Shown piece by piece: positions 33,596 through 43,052 of a stretch of DNA of 64,000 nucleotides. This DNA is from Methylomagnum ishizawai (GTDB taxonomy: Bacteria > Pseudomonadota > Gammaproteobacteria > Methylococcales > Methylococcaceae), in contig NZ_FXAM01000001.1 of assembly GCF_900155475.1 (NCBI RefSeq), forward strand, positions 297,501-361,500, given 5' to 3'. The position numbers and the translations under genes are program-made. Each line of letters opens with the position of its first letter. Position 1 is the first letter of the stretch. Under the pieces are notes generated by a model. That model worked only from the letters and a program-made list of their open reading frames with translations, had not been told where the DNA came from and did not search any database.

Positions 33596-34267
33596 ATGGC
33601 CAGCGCCGCCCCCTTGTCCGCTCCCATGGCATGGCCCCATGCCATCGAAACCACCCAGCCCGCCGACTTGGCCTTGATCTATCGGCCCGAAGTCAACCTG
33701 TGCGTGCTGCGCCGCCCGGTCACACCTTGGATGCAAGGCTTCGTGGCGCGGCTATTGTCCGGCCCTTGGGTGTTCGAGCGCGAATTGCGGATCGGGATGG
33801 AACGCCCGCCGGTCGCGTCCCTATTACCGGACGAAGTCCACGCCCTACCCGGTGCCGAGGCGTGGTTGGCCGATGTCGAGTATCTGGTGGAATTGTTCCG
33901 CGACCTGTTCGGGCCGGAAGGGCTGGGCCTGCGGCTCCGAACCTTGGAGAAAGCCATGTGCCCGCGTTTCCATGTGGACAATGTGCCGGTGCGCTTGATT
34001 TGCACTTATGGCGGGCTGGGCACCGAATGGCTGCCGGACGCCACCGTCGACCGGACCCGGTTGGGCCGGGGCGCTTGCGGCCAGCCGGACGAGGTTTCCG
34101 GCTTGGTCCTCGATCCTGGGATGGCGCGGGCCGTGCCGGCCTATGCCATCGGCCTGCTCAAGGGCTGCCGCTGGGAAGGCAACGAGGAACGGGGCATCGT
34201 CCACCGTTCGCCCACGCCGACCCCGCAACAGCCGCGCCGTCTGCTATTGACCCTGGACCCGCTGTGA
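33596..34267 (+). CDS. DUF1826 protein of the zinc-responsive cluster
   Basis: This 223-aa protein matches the DUF1826 pattern, with PRFHVDNVPVRLICTYGGLG near residue 120 and GTEWLPDATVDR after it. DUF1826 genes recur beside COG0523 genes in predicted Zur regulons. The molecular function is unknown. The conserved His and Asp could bind metal. AGGAG precedes the ATG at 33596, preferred over 33572, which overlaps the transporter stop. Confidence 0.75.
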   Translation: MASAAPLSAPMAWPHAIETTQPADLALIYRPEVNLCVLRRPVTPWMQGFVARLLSGPWVFERELRIGMERPPVASLLPDEVHALPGAEAWLADVEYLVELFRDLFGPEGLGLRLRTLEKAMCPRFHVDNVPVRLICTYGGLGTEWLPDATVDRTRLGRGACGQPDEVSGLVLDPGMARAVPAYAIGLLKGCRWEGNEERGIVHRSPTPTPQQPRRLLLTLDPL

Positions 34268-34310
34268 AGCGGATTTCCCCCTTTCCGAACCGCCTGCCCA
34301 GGAGCAAGCC

Positions 34311-35294
34311 ATGACCGACACCCACCCCATTCCCGTCACCCTTCTCACCGGCTTCCTCGGCGCGGGCAAGACCACGCTGCTGAACCGCATCCTCCAGGAA
34401 CCGCACGGCCAGCGCATCGCCGTGATCGAGAACGAGTTCGGCGAGACCGGCATCGACAACGAATTGCTGTTCCAGGCGGGCGAGCAGATCGTCGAGATGA
34501 ACAACGGCTGCATCTGCTGCACGGTGCGTGGCGACTTGCTGCGCATCCTGGGCGATCTGGCCGGCCGCCGCGAGGCTGGGGAAATCCGCTTCGACCGGGT
34601 CGTCATCGAAACCACCGGGTTGGCCGACCCGGCCCCGGTGGCGCAGACCTTCTTCGTCGAGGAAACCATCCGGGACGATTACCGGCTCGACGCCATCCTC
34701 ACCGTGGTGGACGCCAAGCACGCGCCCCGGCAGTTGGACGAACACCACGAGGCGCAGGAACAGGTGGGCTTCGCCGACCGCATCTTGCTGTCCAAGACCG
34801 ACTTGGTGGACGCCGCCGCCCTGGCGGAACTCGAAGCCCGGCTGCGGGCCATGAACCCGCGCGCGCCGATCCAGCCGGTGCATTTCGGGCAAGCGCCGCT
34901 GCGGGATATCCTGGATATCCACGGCTTCGACCTGGACGCCATCCTCGGCATCGAACCGGATTTCCTCAACGACCTCGGCCATGAACACGATGACGAGGTC
35001 CATGCCTTCGTCTACCGTGCCGAGCGTCCGTTCGACGCCGCCAAACTGCTTGCCCTGATGGATTTGCTGATCTCCGAATTCGGGGTCGACCTGTTGCGCT
35101 ACAAGGGCATCCTGCATATCGCGGGCAACCCGAACAAGATCGTATTCCAGGGCGTGCATGGGCTGCTGGACGAAAGCCTGGGCGCACCCTGGCGCGAGGA
35201 TGAAAAGCGCGAGTCGGTCCTGGTGTTCATCGGGCGCAACCTGCCCCGCGAGCAGATCGTCGCCACCCTCAAGACCTGCCACGCCCATGGCTGA
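34311..35294 (+). CDS. COG0523 GTPase, YjiA/YeiR-like
   Basis: This 327-aa GTPase has [10 protein letters not shown] (13-22), ENEFGETGID, the CICC metal motif near 66-69, ETTGLADP and SKTD. The loop GHEHDDEVHAF near residue 223 adds likely metal ligands. The CobW C-terminal domain ends with VLVFIGRNLPRE. AGGAGCAAGCC precedes the ATG. It is the second GTPase of the cluster and overlaps the third by 8 nt. Confidence 0.9.
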   Translation: MTDTHPIPVTLLTGFLGAGKTTLLNRILQEPHGQRIAVIENEFGETGIDNELLFQAGEQIVEMNNGCICCTVRGDLLRILGDLAGRREAGEIRFDRVVIETTGLADPAPVAQTFFVEETIRDDYRLDAILTVVDAKHAPRQLDEHHEAQEQVGFADRILLSKTDLVDAAALAELEARLRAMNPRAPIQPVHFGQAPLRDILDIHGFDLDAILGIEPDFLNDLGHEHDDEVHAFVYRAERPFDAAKLLALMDLLISEFGVDLLRYKGILHIAGNPNKIVFQGVHGLLDESLGAPWREDEKRESVLVFIGRNLPREQIVATLKTCHAHG

Positions 35295-36267
35295 GATAGC
35301 GCGCCTGCCGATCCTGGTCCTGACCGGCTTCCTGGGCAGCGGCAAGACCACCCTTTTGAACCGGCTGCTGCGCGACGGGCCGCGCACGGCGGTCCTCATC
35401 AACGAATTCGGCCAGACCCCGGTGGACCATGAATTGCTGGAACGGCAAGACCTGCCGTTGATGACCCTGTCGGGCGGTTGCCTGTGCTGCCAGATCAAGG
35501 GGGCGCTGGCCCCGGTCTTGAAGAACCTGTGGCTGGCTTGGGGCAAGCCCGGTGCGCCCCGGTTCGACCGGATCGTCCTGGAAACCAGCGGGGTCGCCAG
35601 TCCCGAGCCGGTGCTGGATACTTTGCTGCGCGACCGCTGGCTGGCCGGGCACTACGCCTTGCAGGGCGTGGTCGCCACCCTGGCGGTCCCGGCGGCGGCG
35701 GGGCAGATCGACCATTTTCCCGAAGCCAAGGCCCAGGCGGCCTGGGCGGATGCCTTACTGTTGACCCAGGCCGACCTCGGCACGCCCGCCGATCTCGCGC
35801 TGCTTGAATCCCGTTTGGACGCTTTGGCCCCGGCCGTGCCGCGTTTCCAGGCCGCGCACGGTGCCATCGACCCGGCGGCGCTGTTGGCCGCGATGCTGGG
35901 CGCTGAGCGTAAAATGCCCGGCGGCACGGAAGTGCCCGGACATGGTTTCCGTAGCCTCTCCCTGCATTTGCGTACCGCCGTGTCCTGGCCGTTGTTGCGG
36001 GAAGTCCTGGAAAACTTGCTCGACCGCCACGGCGCCCGGCTGGTGCGGATCAAGGGCGTGGTGCATTTGCGCGAGCGCTTCGAGCCGGTGGCGCTGCACG
36101 GCGCGGCGGGGCGTTTATATCCCCCGGCGGTGCTGGCCGTGCGGGCCGGGCAGGATGGCTTGGGTCGGCTGGTGTTCATCACCGCCGGTCCCCTCGACGG
36201 GCTGGACGGGGAATTGCTGGAAGGCTTGCGTGGCCATCTGGCCGAAGGTTCGCTGCGCTGGCATTGA
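35287..36267 (+). CDS. COG0523 GTPase (third paralogue)
   Basis: This 326-aa GTPase shows TGFLGSGKTT (near 12-21), NEFGQTPVDHELL, the metal motif CLCC and ETSGVASP. The base-recognition motif reads TQAD rather than NKxD, a departure from the other two paralogues. The C-terminal CobW part ends in RLVFITAGPLDG. The start at 35287 overlaps the previous stop, so translation is coupled. It ends the zinc cluster. Confidence 0.88.
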   Translation: MAEIARLPILVLTGFLGSGKTTLLNRLLRDGPRTAVLINEFGQTPVDHELLERQDLPLMTLSGGCLCCQIKGALAPVLKNLWLAWGKPGAPRFDRIVLETSGVASPEPVLDTLLRDRWLAGHYALQGVVATLAVPAAAGQIDHFPEAKAQAAWADALLLTQADLGTPADLALLESRLDALAPAVPRFQAAHGAIDPAALLAAMLGAERKMPGGTEVPGHGFRSLSLHLRTAVSWPLLREVLENLLDRHGARLVRIKGVVHLRERFEPVALHGAAGRLYPPAVLAVRAGQDGLGRLVFITAGPLDGLDGELLEGLRGHLAEGSLRWH

Positions 36268-36290
36268 AGCGCGGCGGCACCGGACGCCGG

Positions 36291-37398
36291 TCAAGTCTGG
36301 GCGGCGAGGCGGATTTCCAGGAAGGTGACATCGTCGTCCAGCCGGATGGCGTTGGAATATTTGAGCAAGGCCGCTTGCAGCGCTTCGATCCTGAGCCCGG
36401 CCCGCGGATAGTCCAGGCTTTGCAGGATGGCCAAGAGTCCTTCGGTTCCCAATAGCCGCCCCTGGTCGTTTTGCACCTCGACGGCCCCGTCGCTGAACAG
36501 CAGCAGGCTGTCGCCCTCCGCCAAGGCCACTTCCAATTCCTCATACTGGGCTTCCCCCACCACGCCGAAGGGAAAACCGGACACGCGCAATTCTTCGATG
36601 GTCCCCGTGGCCCGGCATAGGAGCATGGGCGGGCCGCCCGCCGAGACGAAGCGCAGGCGCTTGGCCGCCACATCCAGCATCCCGCACAACCCCGTGGCGA
36701 AGGATTCGTCCTTGGCGACCTTGCCCAGTTCGAGGTTCATGCGCCGGGCGAATTCCGCCGGGGTGGTGAGGGTGTCGGAAGCGCGGACCCAGAGCGAATT
36801 CAGGTGCATGGTATGGAGCGCCGCGGCGAAGCCATGGCCCATCACGTCGGCCAGGAAGAAGCCGTAGCGGTCGCCGTCCAGGGGGCGGATGGAAAAGAAA
36901 TCGCCGCCGACCAGGTCATGGGGCAGGTAGAAGGTCGAGAACGCCACCCTGGGGTCGGCGGGCAGATCGTGCGCCAGGGATAGGCTTTGGATCCGCTGGG
37001 CGCGTTCCAGGTTGGCGTAGGACTCGCTGAAATCGTGGAAGGTCTCGATGTCGCCGTCGCCATCGCGCATCGGCGAGACCGAAACCACCAGGGGCACCCG
37101 CCGTCCGTCCTTGGCCTGGGCGAACAGCAGCACCGGATAGGTGGCGGATTTGCCGGTAATGATGCTGCGGTGCAAGGGACAGAATTCCTCGCCGCAGAGT
37201 TGCCGCCCGTCCTTGTCGGTATGGCAGAGGAGGTTGTCCGAGCATTTGCGCCCGATCACCTCCTGGGAATGCCAGCCGGTGATCCGTTCCGCCGATTTGC
37301 ATCCAATACAGGATGCGGCGCTCTGTGTCGCAGACATAGAGGCCGTCGTTCAGCGAGTCCAAGATGGACCTTGAAAATTCATAGGTGTCGTTTTTCAT
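36291..37398 (-). pseudogene. PAS-SpoIIE (PP2C) phosphatase, frameshifted in the PAS domain
   Basis: From ATG 37398 the frame reads MKNDTYEFSRSILDSLNDGL and on to ERRILYW, the start of a PAS domain, then goes out of register. Skipping one base at 37299-37302 continues directly into KSAERITGWHSQEVIGRKCS and the SpoIIE phosphatase (VGGDFFSIRPLDGDRYGFFLADVMGHG, then LLLFSDGAVEVQ). The joined protein would be about 368 aa and might activate a STAS protein. The downstream frame alone gives 348 aa from ATG 37337, with a mangled PAS start. This could be a real mutation, a sequencing error or a functional short form. Confidence 0.7.
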
Positions 37399-37593
37399 GG
37401 CGGTACTTGCCGGGATGGCGCTGGGGAAGCGGGGGCGATGCGGGGCAGTCTTCGCCATCTAAGCATGGCGTAGTTTTTCGGGATCGTAATGCCTTGGACG
37501 GCCCATTCCGCCGCTTGCCTAAAACTGTTTAAACCGGGTTCAATATGCGTTCGACCTTTCGTCGTCAAACCGATAACTGCCAACGAGAAACCT

Positions 37594-38823
37594 ATGAGCA
37601 AACCCAAGAAAGTCGCACTCCTCACCGCCGGTGGTTTGGCCCCTTGCCTCAGCACCGCCGTGGGTTGCCTGATCGAGCGCTACAACGAGATCGATCCGTC
37701 CATCGAGATCATCGCCTACCACGGCGGCTACAAAGGGCTGCTGCTGGGCGACTCCTATCAGATCACCCCGGAAATCCGCGCCAACGCCGGTCTCCTGCTC
37801 AAGTTCGGCGGCTCGCCCATCGGCAATAGCCGGGTGAAGCTGACCAACGTCAAGGACTGCGTGAAGCGCGGCCTGGTCAAGGAAGGCGAAGACCCGCAGA
37901 AGGTCGCCGCCGACCAGCTGGTCAGGGACGGCGTGGATGTCCTCCACACCATCGGCGGCGACGACACCAACACCGCCGCCGCCGACCTCGCCGCCTTCCT
38001 GGCCAAGAACGATTACGGCCTGACCGTGATCGGCCTGCCGAAGACCGTCGATAACGACGTGTTCCCCATCAAGCAATCGCTGGGCGCTTGGACCGCCGCC
38101 GAGCAGGGCGCGCGCTACTTCTGGAACGTGGTGGCCGAGACCGGCGCGAATCCCCGCATGTTGATCGTCCACGAAGTCATGGGCCGCAACTGCGGCTGGC
38201 TGACCGCCGCCACCGCCCAGGAATACCGCAAGCTCTTGGACGCTGCGTCCTGGCTGCCCGGTATCGGCCTCAGCCGCGACTGCTATGAAGTCCACGGTGT
38301 GTTCATCCCCGAAATGGAGGTCGATCTGGCCGCCGAGGCCGCCCGCCTCCGCGCCGTGATGGACAAGCACGATTGCGTCAATATCTTCATTTCCGAAGGC
38401 GCGGGCGTCGAAGCCATCGTCGCCGAGATGCAGGCCAAGGGCCAGGAAGTGCCGCGCGACGCCTTCGGCCATATCAAGCTCGACGCCGTGAACCCCGGCA
38501 AGTGGTTCGGCGAGCAGTTCGCGCAGATGCTGGGCGCGGAAAAAACCCTGGTGCAGAAGTCCGGTTATTTCGCCCGCGCCGCCGCTTCCAACGCAGAGGA
38601 CATCCGCCTCATCAAGTCCTGCGCCGATCTGGCGGTGGAATGCGCGATGCGGCGCGAGCCGGGCGTGATCGGCCACGACGAGGACAACGGCAACGTGCTG
38701 CGGGCCATCGAGTTCCCGCGCATCAAGGGCGGCAAGCCGTTTGACATCGACACCCCGTGGTTCGGCCAGATGCTTGAGGAGATCGGGCAGGCCAAGGGTG
38801 GGAAGGTCCACGTTAGCCACTGA
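37594..38823 (+). CDS. pfp: Pyrophosphate-dependent 6-phosphofructokinase
   Basis: This 409-aa enzyme phosphorylates fructose 6-phosphate reversibly with PPi. The donor motif is GGDDTNT (Asp124), where ATP enzymes have GGDG, and the catalytic segment is PKTVDNDVFPI near 153. Substrate binding is in MGRNCGWLTAATA. In methanotrophs such as Methylococcus the enzyme serves the ribulose monophosphate cycle and can also act on sedoheptulose 7-phosphate. The ATG at 37594 is preceded by a GAGAAACC-type weak Shine-Dalgarno. A terminator follows. Confidence 0.94.
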   Translation: MSKPKKVALLTAGGLAPCLSTAVGCLIERYNEIDPSIEIIAYHGGYKGLLLGDSYQITPEIRANAGLLLKFGGSPIGNSRVKLTNVKDCVKRGLVKEGEDPQKVAADQLVRDGVDVLHTIGGDDTNTAAADLAAFLAKNDYGLTVIGLPKTVDNDVFPIKQSLGAWTAAEQGARYFWNVVAETGANPRMLIVHEVMGRNCGWLTAATAQEYRKLLDAASWLPGIGLSRDCYEVHGVFIPEMEVDLAAEAARLRAVMDKHDCVNIFISEGAGVEAIVAEMQAKGQEVPRDAFGHIKLDAVNPGKWFGEQFAQMLGAEKTLVQKSGYFARAAASNAEDIRLIKSCADLAVECAMRREPGVIGHDEDNGNVLRAIEFPRIKGGKPFDIDTPWFGQMLEEIGQAKGGKVHVSH

Positions 38824-38840
38824 GGTTTGACCGTGAAAGA

Positions 38841-38872
38841 GGGCGGGCAGGGTTAAACTGTCCGCCTTTTTT
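38841..38872 (+). terminator. Terminator after pfp
   Basis: GGCGGGCAG (from 38842) pairs with CTGTCCGCC, one G-U pair in 9, around a GGTTAAA loop, and is followed by T6. It begins 18 nt after the pfp stop. Confidence 0.85.
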
Positions 38873-39078
38873 ATGGCGGATGATTCTAAGGGAATACCGT
38901 GCGGTCGCCATCTATGATCTACGTAAGTGGCTCGGGGCCATGGGCGCACAACCAGGGGCCAAGTCGGCCCGGTTTGACACCCCCTTCATCGCCCCGGCCA
39001 CAAACGATACCATTCCCCGGCCCCGGCCCAGCGTCGCCGGGGTTCTCCCGGCCCCGGTAAAAAACCAGAGGAATCCCA

Positions 39079-39951
39079 ATGTCTTGGAATCGATTATTAC
39101 GTGTTTGGTGGATCGTGCCCCTGCTGTCCCCCGCCACGGTGGCCGCGCTGACGGCGGATATACAAGGGGTGCGCTTGCAGCCCGAGATGGAGGCCGCGAG
39201 CTGCGTCGCCATCGCCGGGGACTATCCGGGCGTCAGGATCGAGGCCGACCAGCCGGGCCAGACCGCCAGGATTTGCCACAACGCCTCGCGGGTCAATTCG
39301 ATCAGCATCGCCAACGCCACCCTCATCGCCACCGCGCCCCTGCAAAAGGAAATCGTGATCCGCTTCGAGCATGATTTCCCGTCCGGGGTCAACGGCAAGA
39401 TCACCGCCAGGACCAAGCTCCAGGGTTATTTCGCCACCGAGAGCGGCGTGGGCGTGCCGACCGGCGACAAGCTCAATCTACGTTCCTTGTTCTCGCAGGG
39501 CAAATCCGAGGACCCGATTGCCGAAGCCTTCGATTTCACCGTGGGGGCGGAATTGGATTCGGCCATGTTCGAGCATTCCGCCAAGAAACAATATCTGGCG
39601 GTGGGACCGCGCAGCCTGCGGGGTATCCTCAAGATCAATTTCAAGAAGCCCGGCCACAAGGTGACGTTTCCCGACAAATGCGTGATTTCGTTGGATACCG
39701 GCTACACCCTCGCCGACAAGCTCGACACCATGGATTTCCCCGCCGAGGAAGGGGCCGCGCCGGGCGGCGAGACCCCCGCGGGCGAGGCCGCGCCGCCGCC
39801 ATCGCCGACCGCCCCGCGGGATTTGGAGCCGGTGACTCCACCCAAATCCAAGAAAGAAAAGGCTCCGCCGCCGGCCGCTCCGGCGCTCGATTTGCCGCCA
39901 TTGCATAATCCGCCCGGCCTCGAACCCTTGCCGGACGCCAAAACGCCCTGA
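39079..39951 (+). CDS. Exported protein of unknown function with Pro-rich tail
   Basis: This 290-aa protein has an N-terminal signal (hydrophobic about residues 6-22, likely cut after VAALTA) and a compact domain with four cysteines (near residues 35, 63 and 202 among them). After about residue 222 it becomes a low-complexity tail rich in Pro, Ala, Glu and Lys. AGAGGAATCCC precedes the ATG. I recognise no family. The tail could span the periplasm or contact cell wall. It is bounded by terminators on both sides, so it is transcribed alone. Confidence 0.7.
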   Translation: MSWNRLLRVWWIVPLLSPATVAALTADIQGVRLQPEMEAASCVAIAGDYPGVRIEADQPGQTARICHNASRVNSISIANATLIATAPLQKEIVIRFEHDFPSGVNGKITARTKLQGYFATESGVGVPTGDKLNLRSLFSQGKSEDPIAEAFDFTVGAELDSAMFEHSAKKQYLAVGPRSLRGILKINFKKPGHKVTFPDKCVISLDTGYTLADKLDTMDFPAEEGAAPGGETPAGEAAPPPSPTAPRDLEPVTPPKSKKEKAPPPAAPALDLPPLHNPPGLEPLPDAKTP

Positions 39952-39975
39952 AAGCGTATTTTCCCGTAGGCAAAA

Positions 39976-40012
39976 ACAAACCCGGCGCGGGTCGTCCCCG
40001 CGCCGGGTTTGT
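39976..40012. terminator. Bidirectional terminator
   Basis: A perfect 16-bp stem (39976-39991 against 39997-40012, CCCGGCGCGGG core) with a 5-nt loop lies between the converging exported-protein and UPF0182 genes. It is flanked by A-rich and T-containing tracts. Confidence 0.85.
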
Positions 40013-40035
40013 CGTTTTCGGCGCTTCCCGCCGTC

Positions 40036-42729
40036 TTACATGGCTTTGAACACCGGCTCTCCCGGCTGGGGCGGGGGCTGGGGCGCGGGCTGCGGCTGGG
40101 GGCCCGGCATGAGGTGGCGGACTTCCCGCAGGCGCTGTTCCAGCTTGACGATGCCCTGTTCCAGCGAAGCGTCCATCACCACCACGTTGCCCATCGACAG
40201 GATGATGCGGGTGAGTTCGGGAATCCGGGTGCCGCTGGTCGAGGAAAGATAGACCGGCTGCACGTACAGCACCGAATGCCCGACCGGCAGCACGATGATG
40301 CGGCCCCGTAGCACCTGCGAACCCTTCTGGTCCCACAGCGAAAACTGCCGCGAGACTTCCGGGTCCTGGTCGATCAGGGCGCTGACCTGGGCCGGGCCGT
40401 CCACCTGGATTTCCCGGCTGAAGCGGTAGAGCGCGATTTGCTTGCTATAGCCCTGGGTGGGTGCGATGTTCGCGCCGATGGTGGGCGTGCCCGCGACCGC
40501 CAGCACGCTGAGGTTGCTGCGGGCGATGGGCGTCATCGGGTTGATGAGGATGAAGCTCTGCTGGTTGTCCAGGTAATCCTGCAGGGTGGTCGTGAAATAG
40601 AACGGCTTCATCACATTGCCGTTGACCTTGGCGAAATCCCAGGTTTCGGCCTGTTCGTAGAACAATTCCGGGGCGGTCTGGTGGTAGCGGGCGTAGATTT
40701 TCATCTGCGCCGTGAACTGGTCCTTGGGATAGCGCAATTGCTCCTTGAGGGCGGGCGGCAGGGTGTTGATGTCTTTGAACAGACCCGGATAGGCTTTGCG
40801 GTAGCCCTGGATGATGGGGTCGTTGGGGTCGGCGACGTAGTAATCGACATGGCCGGAGAAGCTGTCGATCACGATCTTGACCGAGTTGCGCAGATAGTTG
40901 AAATCCTGGTCTTCCCGGTCGTTGTTGAAGCGGGCGGAGGAGCGCTTGGAAACCGGATACCAATCCGAGGTGGTGTAGGCGTCGATGATCCAGTGCAGGC
41001 GCTTGGAGGTCACGACGATATAGGGATCGTGGTCGAGTTGCAGGAAGGGGGTTAGCGATTTCACCCGGTCCACGATGTTGCGGTGGAACAAGGCCCGGCT
41101 CTTATCGTCGATATTGATGGAGAAGAACAAATTGCGGTCGCGGAAATACAGCGCGAACAACAGCTTGCGGAACAATGAGGAAATCGGCACGCCGCCGCCG
41201 CCGGTGTAGTTGAAGCTGGATTCCTCGTCGAAGCTGGGGATGCCCACGATGTTCAGCTTGTTGGGGACGATGGCGTAGGTCAGGTCTTCCTCGCCGTAAT
41301 AGATATCGGGTTTCTCGATGGTGAAGCCTTCCTTGGTTTGCAGGTTCAAATCCCTTAGATACCAGCGCATCGGGGTTTCGCCGTCCTGGGCGGCGGGCGT
41401 GACGACCACGCCATAGCCGTGGGTATAGCGCAGATGGGTGTTTTCCCAATTCTGGGCGGCTTGGGGGAGCCGGGTGATATTGACCTCGCGGGCGGCGAGG
41501 TTCACTTGATAGAGCTGGTTGTTGATGAGGTAGCGGGCCACGTCCACATCGGTGAAATGATAATAGGGCCGGATGCCCTGCATTTGCTGGTAGACATCGT
41601 CCAGGAATTCGGGGTCCCAGACCGGGATGTTATAAAGGTGGGCGCGGAGTTCGGGGTCCAGCACATCCTCTTCGGGCAGGCCCGGCACCATGTCGATGAT
41701 CTTGATGTTTTTCAGGTCGTAGGCGGCGAGGGTGGCGTCGATGTTGTTCTGCATGTACCCCCGCTCGGTCTTGACCGGGTTGGGCTTCACGATGAATTTA
41801 TCGATGCCTTGGGGGATGGAATCGATCTTGCGGAGTCCCACCGACACCAGGAGCAAGGCCATCAGGCCCACGACCAGGGCCAGCCCCAGCCGGTTGCGCC
41901 GGTTCAGGTAATACAGCACCGCGATACCCAGGCCGAACAAGCTGGCGACCGACAGCCAGATCAAGGGCAGGTGGTAATGGAAATCCACGAAGCCGGGGCC
42001 GAAGAACTGCGGCTCGTGGGCATCGGTATAGAGCAGTTGGAAGCGGTCGAGGACGAAATCCCAGCACAGCACCAAGGTGGTGAGTATCACCAGCCCCGCC
42101 ATATGCAGCTTGGCCCCGGTCGGCCAGGGTTTTTGCCGTCCCGGTAGCAATTGGTGTTCCAGCAAATAGAGGACGCCCACGCCCAGGGTGAGGATGATCG
42201 CCGCCATCAGCAACTCGAACTGGATCAGCTCGAACACCGGGTAGGAGAATAGATAAAAGCTGACATCGTTGCCGAACACCGGATCGTTGGTGCCGGCCTC
42301 GGGCCCGAACACGAACAACAGCGCCTGTTGCCACTGGTCATAGAACGGTAAGGCGATGGCGATGGCGAGGATCAGGGAAACCGGGATATAAACCTGCATC
42401 GATCCGGTTTGGAACAAGGCCAGGAGTTTCCGGTAGCGGCTGGTTTCGCCGCGGCCGAGGCGGGCGAAGGCGTCCTCGTCCACGCCCAGGAAGCGCGAGG
42501 CCGCCAGGAAGTTCAGGAAGAAGATCAGGAAGAAGAACAGGGTGACGCTGCCCGAGAGGATGTAGCGGTAAAGCAGCTTCAGCCAGAAATAGCCGCCGTA
42601 GCCCAGTTCGGTGTGCCACCAATAATCCACGATGAAGTCCGTGAGGGCCATGCCCGACGCCAACAGCACCCCGGCCAGCACGAACACCGACAGGGCCATG
42701 ACCATCAGGAGCCTTTTCCAATTTCGCAT
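40036..42729 (-). CDS. UPF0182 family membrane protein
   Basis: This 897-aa protein has about seven transmembrane segments in the first 320 residues (for example VMALSVFVLAGVLLASGMAL and VTLFFFLIFFLNFLAA). A large extracytoplasmic region follows, with the family's YGEEDLTYAIVPNK and VKIVIDSFSGHVDYYVADP, and it ends in a Pro/Gln tail (PQPQPAPQPPPQPGEP). It belongs to the COG1615 family of unknown function. GAGG precedes the ATG at 42729. It is transcribed alone, divergent from hoxF. Confidence 0.92.
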   Translation of the reverse strand: MRNWKRLLMVMALSVFVLAGVLLASGMALTDFIVDYWWHTELGYGGYFWLKLLYRYILSGSVTLFFFLIFFLNFLAASRFLGVDEDAFARLGRGETSRYRKLLALFQTGSMQVYIPVSLILAIAIALPFYDQWQQALLFVFGPEAGTNDPVFGNDVSFYLFSYPVFELIQFELLMAAIILTLGVGVLYLLEHQLLPGRQKPWPTGAKLHMAGLVILTTLVLCWDFVLDRFQLLYTDAHEPQFFGPGFVDFHYHLPLIWLSVASLFGLGIAVLYYLNRRNRLGLALVVGLMALLLVSVGLRKIDSIPQGIDKFIVKPNPVKTERGYMQNNIDATLAAYDLKNIKIIDMVPGLPEEDVLDPELRAHLYNIPVWDPEFLDDVYQQMQGIRPYYHFTDVDVARYLINNQLYQVNLAAREVNITRLPQAAQNWENTHLRYTHGYGVVVTPAAQDGETPMRWYLRDLNLQTKEGFTIEKPDIYYGEEDLTYAIVPNKLNIVGIPSFDEESSFNYTGGGGVPISSLFRKLLFALYFRDRNLFFSINIDDKSRALFHRNIVDRVKSLTPFLQLDHDPYIVVTSKRLHWIIDAYTTSDWYPVSKRSSARFNNDREDQDFNYLRNSVKIVIDSFSGHVDYYVADPNDPIIQGYRKAYPGLFKDINTLPPALKEQLRYPKDQFTAQMKIYARYHQTAPELFYEQAETWDFAKVNGNVMKPFYFTTTLQDYLDNQQSFILINPMTPIARSNLSVLAVAGTPTIGANIAPTQGYSKQIALYRFSREIQVDGPAQVSALIDQDPEVSRQFSLWDQKGSQVLRGRIIVLPVGHSVLYVQPVYLSSTSGTRIPELTRIILSMGNVVVMDASLEQGIVKLEQRLREVRHLMPGPQPQPAPQPPPQPGEPVFKAM

Positions 42730-43052
42730 AGAGTCCTCGTGGATTTTTTGATTGTTGTGTGATCGACGCGGGGAAGGGGGGCGGTGTCGGCGTATCCGCC
42801 CGCGGGGCTGGAATGACGGATTTTTGGAGCGTTTTGGGGCGGTCCGGCCAGGGCGTAAGATAATACCTAGCCTTGGGACGGGCAAGGGGCGGGGGAACCG
42901 CCTTCCCGCCGTTCCCGCTGGTACTCCAGTGGACCTGGAAAAACCTTGTAGTTCGAGTGGATTTGCCGAATGGATTATTTCGCCATCCGGGCCATGTTCC
43001 CGGAATCGCCTGTTAATATTTGTGTGAATGGAACAACGCCAAGGAGACCGTC
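42730..43052. other. Intergenic region between UPF0182 gene and hoxF
   Basis: About 320 nt between divergent genes. I looked for sigma-54 (GG-N10-GC) and sigma-70 elements for hoxF and found no convincing match. No RNA gene or repeat is seen. AAGGAGA at 43041-43047 is the hoxF ribosome-binding site. Confidence 0.5.

Noticed and set aside
42890-43052. Sigma-54 promoter for hoxFUY
   Set aside because: I searched for GG-N10-GC with flanking consensus and found no acceptable match.
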